Source: JBECKQ01 sp040235375
GTDB lineage: Bacteria > Planctomycetota > Phycisphaerae > UBA1845
DNA: 9,673 nucleotides
NCBI GenBank assembly: GCA_040235375.1
Contig: JBECKQ010000100.1
Location: 1 to 9,673, forward strand
Reading direction: 5' to 3'
The notes under the pieces are model-generated. The model did no database searches. It worked only from the letters and a program-made list of their open reading frames with translations, and was not told the origin of the DNA. Each line of letters opens with the position of its first letter. Position 1 is the first letter of the stretch. Position numbers and translations under genes: made by a program. This document shows positions 1 to 4,987 of this stretch, piece by piece.

Positions 1-437
1 TTGCCCACTCGACTGCGAATCCGACTCACGAGAACGCGGCTGATGACATCGCCGCGGCAGGAACTCCGGGCAGCCTGCACGCGACACTCGGTGAAAGGCA
101 GGGGGCGTCAACTGACTGCGTTCCGGCCTTCAAGCGCAACCGTCGAATCAAGTCGCCGCGTTACGGTAAGCGTAAGATATCCGGTTGCCGGCAAGCGGCG
201 CCGAGAGCTGGAACGACGGCATGAGTTGCCGAGATCGGTTATCGGGCGTCGTCGATGCTCTTCTCGTCGCACGATGTCTCGCTTCTCGCGAGTGGATAGA
301 CTTGATGTTGTCCGGGGCGGTCAGAACGTGGCAGAGGTCGGGACAGGCGGCGGGGAAATCGAAACGGCCGCACGCGCCCTCGCAAAGAAACGTTAAGATG
401 CGAAGTGACACGGTGTGTCACAACCGGGCAGGGGCTG
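1..437. other. Region without a supportable gene
   Basis: Open frames exist on both strands here, as expected in GC-rich DNA, but none has a ribosome binding site, a recognisable domain or a natural amino-acid composition; the translations are rich in Arg, Ser and Thr. I see no RNA gene or long repeat. The left edge may contain the end or upstream part of a gene lying outside the window, but nothing shows it. Confidence 0.5.
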
Positions 438-439
438 TC

Positions 440-468
440 AAAAAAAACTGAGTTCCCCACGTTTGGGG
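440..468 (-). terminator. Weak terminator-like hairpin with T-run (minus strand)
   Basis: Read on the minus strand, CCCCA and TGGGG (464-468 and 455-459) can form a 5-bp stem with a 4-base loop. A run of eight T (440-447) follows after seven intervening bases. The stem is short and the T-run is displaced, so this is only a candidate rho-independent terminator. It lies about 100 bases past the stop of the small minus-strand gene ending at 569, the only transcript it could plausibly serve. Confidence 0.3.
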
Positions 469-547
469 GGCGCAGAATAGGAGATCAGGAAAACAGGCGA
501 GCGGGTGGCGCAGTGCGACCGTGCAAACGCCGAGCGCTCTCGACAGA

Positions 548-582
548 CCCCACCCAGCCTCCCCCCTTTCAGGGGGAGGGGT
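548..582. repeat. C-rich palindromic intergenic repeat (REP-like)
   Basis: The segment has an 8-bp perfect stem, CCTCCCCC at 558-565 against GGGGGAGG at 572-579, with a 6-base loop and a CACCCAGC flank. This is the typical form of a widespread bacterial intergenic palindrome (CCTCCCCC-TTTCA-GGGGGAGG with a CACCCAGC or GCTGGGTG arm), which I recognise from general experience rather than from a search. Only one copy is in this window. It overlaps the last codons of the minus-strand ORF: the TGA stop at 569-571 lies in the loop, so the repeat supplies the stop. Confidence 0.6.
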
Positions 583-1015
583 AGCGGCGCGTGATCGCGC
601 CTGGCGCTACCTCGACGATATGCTGTTGCATGCCGGAAGTATCTTGGTTTCCCCCGGCTTTGCGACTGGAGGCCGTGCACTCCACCATGCGCATACCGCA
701 GGGCGAACAGTAGTAGCCGCCGCTCGCGGCCCGCATGCTGGACGAGCCTCCGTGATAGGAGGCGATGCTGGCACCGGACATGCGCATCATGCCCGAGCCG
801 CCGCCGGCCCGAAGTGCGGCCACGTGGCCCATCGGCTGGGCAAAGCCGCCACCACCCGCATCCGGAATTCGGGCCACGGCGTCCAGGGTGAACGCGTCGG
901 GGTCTCGCTTCTTGAGCCCCGGGTGAATGCGGAAGATCTCCACGCTTTCGGCGTGCGTCGGCAGATAGAGCGGTAGATCTTGTTGATTCGGCCGTCCATG
1001 GGCGACGGGACCCAA
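569..1015 (-). CDS. Small hypothetical protein, Gly/Ser/Met-rich, start uncertain
   Basis: I do not recognise the family. The frame has strongly GC-biased third positions, as in the firm genes nearby, which favours real coding sequence. The first third (about residues 12-55) is charged and ordinary-looking, with THAESVEIFRIHPGLKKRD. The middle is rich in Gly, Ser, Met and Ala (GGGSGMMRMSGAS), followed by a CSPCGMRMVEC stretch whose three cysteines could bind a metal or form a disulfide. The only start in the frame is a TTG at 1015 without a ribosome binding site, and an in-frame stop lies about 13 codons upstream. An ATG at 999 is in another frame (MDGRINKIYR...), so the true N-terminus may have been lost to a frameshift. 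The stop is supplied by the palindromic repeat at 548-582. It may be a real gene, a gene broken at its 5' end, or less likely an open frame without function. Confidence 0.4.
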   Translation of the reverse strand: MGPVAHGRPNQQDLPLYLPTHAESVEIFRIHPGLKKRDPDAFTLDAVARIPDAGGGGFAQPMGHVAALRAGGGSGMMRMSGASIASYHGGSSSMRAASGGYYCSPCGMRMVECTASSRKAGGNQDTSGMQQHIVEVAPGAITRRYPSP

Positions 1016-1043
1016 GGCAGCCTTCCTGCGGCGTTCGTTGACC

Positions 1044-1061
1044 CATACGTATCACCGTATG
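1044..1061. promoter_or_regulatory. Perfect 6-bp inverted repeat upstream of the SnoaL-like gene
   Basis: CATACG (1044-1049) and CGTATG (1056-1061) form a perfect inverted repeat separated by six bases, centred about 100 bp upstream of the ATG at 1155. The symmetry and spacing would suit a dimeric regulator. A TAGAAT hexamer at 1090-1095 could be a -10 element, but no good -35 accompanies it. This is a candidate operator only; short palindromes occur by chance. Confidence 0.25.
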
Positions 1062-1154
1062 ACTGGTGGCGGCCGATTGGGGTTGCGCCTAGAATAGCGG
1101 CTCATCCATGCGGGCCGGGCCGAAGAAACGGACACGCTACAGGGAGGCATACAC

Positions 1155-1577
1155 ATGGGCATCTCGCGCGAACAGGTGGACCGTCTCATCGATGAGCATT
1201 TTCAGTATGAGCACCACGACGACGTTGACGGCGTACTCGCCACGCTGGCAGCCAATGCACGCCACGACATCGTGGGATGGCCAAGCGGACCCACCGTAGG
1301 ACGGGACAACGCTCGGCCGTTTTACGAAACCATGTTTGCTGATCTTGCTGAAGGCAGGACCAGGAGCGTGCGGCGGCTGTACGGGGACGGATTTGTTGTC
1401 GATGAATCGATATGGGAAGGTCGCGCCATGGGCAAGCCGTTTGGCTTTGAGGGCCGCGGACGCCCGCTGACCTTTCGCATCCTTCACGTGTTCGAGTACG
1501 ACGACAAGGGCGCGATCCTCAGCGAAAACGTATGGTGCGACTTCCTCGCCATCGCGCGCCAGCTGAGCGCAACGTGA
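1155..1577 (+). CDS. SnoaL-like / NTF2-fold family protein
   Basis: This 140-residue protein belongs by sequence pattern to the SnoaL-like branch of the NTF2 superfamily, small cone-shaped alpha+beta barrels that act as isomerases, cyclases, hydrolases or plain ligand binders. The opening helix (residues 5-30, EQVDRLIDEHFQYEHHDDVDGVL) is followed by HDIVGWPSGPTVGRDNARPFYETMF, then RRLYGDGFVVDESIWEGRAMG, and the strand pair FRILHVFEYDDKGAILSENVW. This is the usual order and full length for the family. Conserved His and Asp residues (HDIVG, VVDES) line the pocket in relatives. The start is well supported by AGGGAGG at 1141-1147, seven bases before the ATG. There is no signal peptide, so it is cytoplasmic. 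It stands alone, converging on the phosphoesterase gene with a 26-bp gap. The substrate cannot be told from sequence. Confidence 0.88.
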   Translation: MGISREQVDRLIDEHFQYEHHDDVDGVLATLAANARHDIVGWPSGPTVGRDNARPFYETMFADLAEGRTRSVRRLYGDGFVVDESIWEGRAMGKPFGFEGRGRPLTFRILHVFEYDDKGAILSENVWCDFLAIARQLSAT

Positions 1578-1603
1578 GCCGCGCACAGCGACACGCAGCC
1601 CAG

Positions 1604-4174
1604 CTAGTCGTCCCGTCTCAGGTCTTCCTCGAGGTCATGCCCCCCGAACACAAAGGCGGCGCGAACGGGCGGCGGCATGGGGTGGTCTGCCCCTTTCACC
1701 GAACGCCAGACGACTTCGTTCAAGAGCAGGTCGTCGGCCGCGTCCTCCTTCGACAGGTCAAAGGACTCGGATAGATCCGCACCCCAGGCGCTGGCCAGGT
1801 TCTTCTCCTGCAGATCGACGTTCGCCGGCCGGTGCGCGTACGGCGTCGGATCCAGAACAGCCGTGAAACTGTGATACATCGGCAAGGCCGCCGCGTCGAA
1901 CTGGCTCATGGGCTGCAACCCGAGGATTAATTCCATCGTCCGCAGCATGCTGCTCGTCGAATACATCGAGGAGTCCACGAACTTTCTCTTGCAGTAGGGA
2001 CTGATCACCAGGGCCACCGTCCGATGCGCGTCGACGTGATCGGAGCCGTTCTGGGCGTCGTCCTCGACCACGAAGATTGCCGTCGTCGGCCAGAACTTCG
2101 ATCGACTCACGCCCTCGACGAGCAAACCAAGTGCCAGGTCGTTGTCGGCGACGAGTGCGGTCGGCGTGAGCTTCCCGCGCCTTGTTCCGTAGGTGTGATC
2201 GTTGGGCAGCCGGAGGATGATCATGCTCGGCATTTCGCCTTCGGCCTCGAATCGATGCAGTTCCTCCAGGAAACGCTCGGCCCGCTTGACGTCAGGATAG
2301 TCGAGGTCGTAGCTGCGGAACATCGGATCAAAATGGCCTTCGAGCGCCGCAGCCCGCGCCGTCCCCGGATCGGCGGCCGTCGCGCCGTTGGTAATCCACT
2401 CGCCGTAGCTGCGGTAGGTCACGCCCGCTTCCCTGCACCGGTCCCACAGGTACCCGCCGGCGGGCTCGGCGATCGCGAAGTTGCCCTCCGACGGGTAGGA
2501 GAGCTTCCGATGCTTCGGCCGTTTCCCGCGGTACGTGAGGGGCCAGATTTTCTCGACGAAGTCGGTTGCGTACGCACCCATCGACCATTCGTGGCCGTCG
2601 GCGCTGACCTCGCTTTCCACGTAGAAATTGTCGAGCAGCACAAACTCGCGCGCGAGGGTGTGCTGGTTGGGCGTGACGTGCTCGGGGAAGATGCAGAGGT
2701 CCGGCTCCCCGTTTCCTTCGGGAATGTCCCCGAACACCTGATCGTACGTCCGGTTCTCCTTGATGATGTAGATGCAATGCTCAATCGGACTGGCCTGGCC
2801 GACCTTCGCAGGGATCGGGCAGTCTGCCTCACGCGGCTTCGTGTTGGGGGCCGCTTTCGGTTGCAGCGGGCTGGCCTGAAACGCGTCGGCCGTGTATTGG
2901 GCGAGGTCTTTGGGATTCGGCGGTTCAATCAAGCCCAGCGTACCGCGAAATAGTCCGCCGATGTACTCCCGAATCCCGCCGGGAGCACGGACCAGAGGAT
3001 TCGGGCCTGTGCGGTTGGCACGCGACCCGATGCCTTTCCCGTTGGCGTAGAGGATTGTCCCATCACTCAGGAAACGCACCGAGGTCGGGTACCATCCGGT
3101 GGGGATAAACCCCAACGCACGGGCCGCGCCCGGCGTGGCGACATTGAACAGCGCCAGGTTGTTGTTGTCCGCGTTCGCCACCGCCAGCAGCCCTCCGTCC
3201 GAGGAAATCGACAAGCTGCTGGGCGTATTTCCGCTCGGCACGCCGGGGTAGAGAGCGCAGTTCAGAACCTCCCGCGCTTGACCGGTCTGCGTGTTGAGGG
3301 CGACGACCTGCGTGCTGTTCGCGCAGGCGACATACAGGGTCTGTCCATCGGGCGACAGGACCATCTCCGTGGGGTGCGACGGTACCGCCCACTTTCCCTT
3401 CATGACGCCGGCATCCGTGTTGACGAGCGCCACCGCAGATCCACCCCACAGCGATACGTAGAGCGTCGCGCCGGTGAGATCGGGCACTGCGGTATAGGGG
3501 AAGGAATTCTTCCCGAGGTCCACCAGCCTGACAGCAGTGGGTTCATCCAAGGACAGCACCGCCAACTTGTGACCCCAAACGCCGCAGACGTACAGCGTCG
3601 AATCATCCTGGCTTACCGTGATGCCGGCCGGCACGAAGCTCGTGGCCGGCTCCACGATCGGTATGCGCTGGTGGTCGGTCAGCAGGCCATCAGCGAAGTT
3701 GAAGGCCTGGATGACCTCCTCCTCGCCCCCGCTGACGAATAGTCGCTTGCCCTTGTGGTCGAAGGCTACGCCGTAGAACGTCTGCCGCACGGCAACGCGC
3801 GAGGTAATCTGCCGCGCCGCGAGATCGACGATGATCACTTCGTGTGTCCCAAAGCCGGCATGCAACACGGCGGCATATTGCTCACGCGGATGCAGGGCCA
3901 CGTGGACCGGAAAGTCGCCCAACTCGAGCTGCTTGCCCGCGGGCTTCAGTGACCATTGATTCGGCAGCAGCTCCCTGCCGTCCGGCTGCAGCCCCGGCCA
4001 GCGAGTCCCAATCCCGTTCGGCGCAGGCACGTCGGACCGGGCAGCCTGGTCATCGGGCGGGTTCGCCGTCGCGATGCGTTCCGGCCGCTCCGGTGCCGGT
4101 TCCTGCGCAACGGCATGACCGCCGGCGCCAATACTGAGTAACCCGGCGATGGCGCTCACGAGTATTCGTGCCAT
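1604..4174 (-). CDS. Secreted YncE-type beta-propeller / phosphoesterase fusion protein
   Basis: This 856-residue protein has the architecture annotated elsewhere as bifunctional YncE family protein / alkaline phosphatase family protein. Residues 1-23 form a signal peptide with cleavage at AVA|Q, so it is exported. About residues 60-420 are YVTN/YncE-type propeller repeats (HVALHPREQYAAVL, GVAFDHKGKRLFVSGG, EMVLSPDGQTLYVAC, SLSISSDGGLLAVAN). About residues 465-800 match the phosphoesterase (phospholipase C / acid phosphatase-like) family. IIKENRTYDQVFGD carries the family's ENR motif (Glu473, Asn474), SADGHEWSMGAYATDF follows, and EDDAQNGSDHVDAHRT (from Glu704) supplies the Asp/His metal-binding residues. 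The C-terminus is intact. GGGAG at 4183-4187, eight bases from the ATG, supports the start. The natural substrate is unknown; relatives are phosphate-ester or phospholipid hydrolases by homology. The gene appears monocistronic, with a gene-poor 800-bp stretch upstream. Confidence 0.93.
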   Translation of the reverse strand: MARILVSAIAGLLSIGAGGHAVAQEPAPERPERIATANPPDDQAARSDVPAPNGIGTRWPGLQPDGRELLPNQWSLKPAGKQLELGDFPVHVALHPREQYAAVLHAGFGTHEVIIVDLAARQITSRVAVRQTFYGVAFDHKGKRLFVSGGEEEVIQAFNFADGLLTDHQRIPIVEPATSFVPAGITVSQDDSTLYVCGVWGHKLAVLSLDEPTAVRLVDLGKNSFPYTAVPDLTGATLYVSLWGGSAVALVNTDAGVMKGKWAVPSHPTEMVLSPDGQTLYVACANSTQVVALNTQTGQAREVLNCALYPGVPSGNTPSSLSISSDGGLLAVANADNNNLALFNVATPGAARALGFIPTGWYPTSVRFLSDGTILYANGKGIGSRANRTGPNPLVRAPGGIREYIGGLFRGTLGLIEPPNPKDLAQYTADAFQASPLQPKAAPNTKPREADCPIPAKVGQASPIEHCIYIIKENRTYDQVFGDIPEGNGEPDLCIFPEHVTPNQHTLAREFVLLDNFYVESEVSADGHEWSMGAYATDFVEKIWPLTYRGKRPKHRKLSYPSEGNFAIAEPAGGYLWDRCREAGVTYRSYGEWITNGATAADPGTARAAALEGHFDPMFRSYDLDYPDVKRAERFLEELHRFEAEGEMPSMIILRLPNDHTYGTRRGKLTPTALVADNDLALGLLVEGVSRSKFWPTTAIFVVEDDAQNGSDHVDAHRTVALVISPYCKRKFVDSSMYSTSSMLRTMELILGLQPMSQFDAAALPMYHSFTAVLDPTPYAHRPANVDLQEKNLASAWGADLSESFDLSKEDAADDLLLNEVVWRSVKGADHPMPPPVRAAFVFGGHDLEEDLRRDD

Positions 4175-4470
4175 TCATGCATCTCCCAACTCATTGTTTC
4201 GTCCGCAGGCCAGCTCACGTTGACTGCGTGCTGAGCTTACGCAAAGTCAAGCTACAGTGCCACAGTTGTTCAATGGAGATGCTCATGCCGAATGCGCGCG
4301 TCCGCACGTGCAGCCCCCCTTCAACCATGGGAGCGTCGGCCGGCGTTGTGGGCCTCGAGCGTCGCTTCGAGGTGTTCCGCCCAACCCGTAGAGTGGAATT
4401 GAACTGCTCGGACACCCGCTTGTTGACATCAGCAAGGCCGATTGCTGGCGAACAGAAGTCTGAATAATCG
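4175..4470. other. Intergenic region upstream of the phosphoesterase gene
   Basis: No coding frame here has a ribosome binding site or a recognisable product. It presumably carries the promoter of the minus-strand phosphoesterase gene. A minus-strand TTGACT at 4245-4250 resembles a -35 box, but no matching -10 is visible at the right distance. The inverted repeat at 4220-4250 is the only structured element I can see. Confidence 0.5.
4220..4250. promoter_or_regulatory. Inverted repeat (TTGACT...AGTCAA) upstream of the phosphoesterase gene
   Basis: TTGACT (4220-4225) pairs with AGTCAA (4245-4250), and the stem continues with GCGT (4226-4229) against ACGC (4239-4242), broken by a two-base bulge; the loop is nine bases. 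It lies about 46-76 bp upstream of the ATG at 4174, where either an operator or a 5' UTR hairpin could sit. It is symmetrical enough to note, but no regulator is identified. Confidence 0.35.
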
Positions 4471-4866
4471 TCAACGTTCGGAGCCCCCGGAGCGCTGAAC
4501 GGCGGATGGGGCAGCCGCGGATAATGACGCGGCGGGAACCGTGGTCGATTCCTGCCGTGAGTGTTCGGTCACGTACGTCCGGATTCTCCGCGATGTCGAC
4601 TGCGGACTGAAGTTCTGCTGGAACGCGGCGAAGTCCTGCGGGTCGTTGTCGTCGTCGCCCGCCAGCAACGGGCACGCGGCCGGAGCGTAACGCGTGAACG
4701 GCTGCCCAACGGCGAGATCGGGGTGAAGATTGAGGGATACCGTTGATCCGCGGCTGCCGTTCAGAGAGCGTACAAGGCCAGCGCCCCTGGGATAGCCAAG
4801 CGCAATGAACCGCAAATCCCACAGCATTTGATGCGTGATTCCCGTCCTACCTTCCGCCTGACGCAC
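4471..4866 (-). pseudogene. Decayed fragment carrying a dockerin-like motif
   Basis: An open frame of about 130 codons starting at a GTG without a ribosome binding site. The bulk matches nothing I recognise, but at about 4609-4662 the frame reads AGDDDNDPQDFAAFQQNF. This closely resembles the planctomycete dockerin/EF-hand-like module (DxDxDxDLxDFAxFQQxF), also present in the intact neighbour as DTDLADYSLFQQAFTG. In this copy the acidic loop is altered (DDDNDPQD), no second half is evident, and there is no signal peptide. The likeliest reading is the remnant of a secreted protein with that module, perhaps a former relative or 3' neighbour of the SUMF1 repeat gene. A short degenerate but expressed protein is possible. 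Confidence 0.35.
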
Positions 4867-4987
4867 TATATCTTGCAGCGGACACGTCCAACGGAACGAT
4901 GCTGGTCAACGTGCCGCAGGTCAAAGGGAGCGAAGCACTGCGGGATTCACTGCGCATCCGACGCCAAACAGCACTACCGCAGCGTGC

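Noticed and set aside
1..396. Long plus-strand open frame from the first base
   Set aside because: It has no ribosome binding site, a low-complexity Arg/Ser/Thr-rich translation and no recognisable motif; overlapping frames on the other strand are equally open, as is usual in GC-rich DNA.
438..1055. 205-codon minus-strand frame overlapping the small hypothetical gene
   Set aside because: Its translation is Arg/Gly/Ser-rich in the way of an out-of-frame reading; the 569-1015 frame has the natural composition and codon bias.
2024..2953. 309-codon plus-strand frame opposite the phosphoesterase domain
   Set aside because: It lies wholly antisense to a domain with clear ENR and DDAQNG-type motifs and is a by-product of that gene's codon bias.
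4283..4822. 179-codon minus-strand frame in the gene-poor stretch
   Set aside because: It runs in a different frame from the dockerin-like motif and has no ribosome binding site or natural composition.
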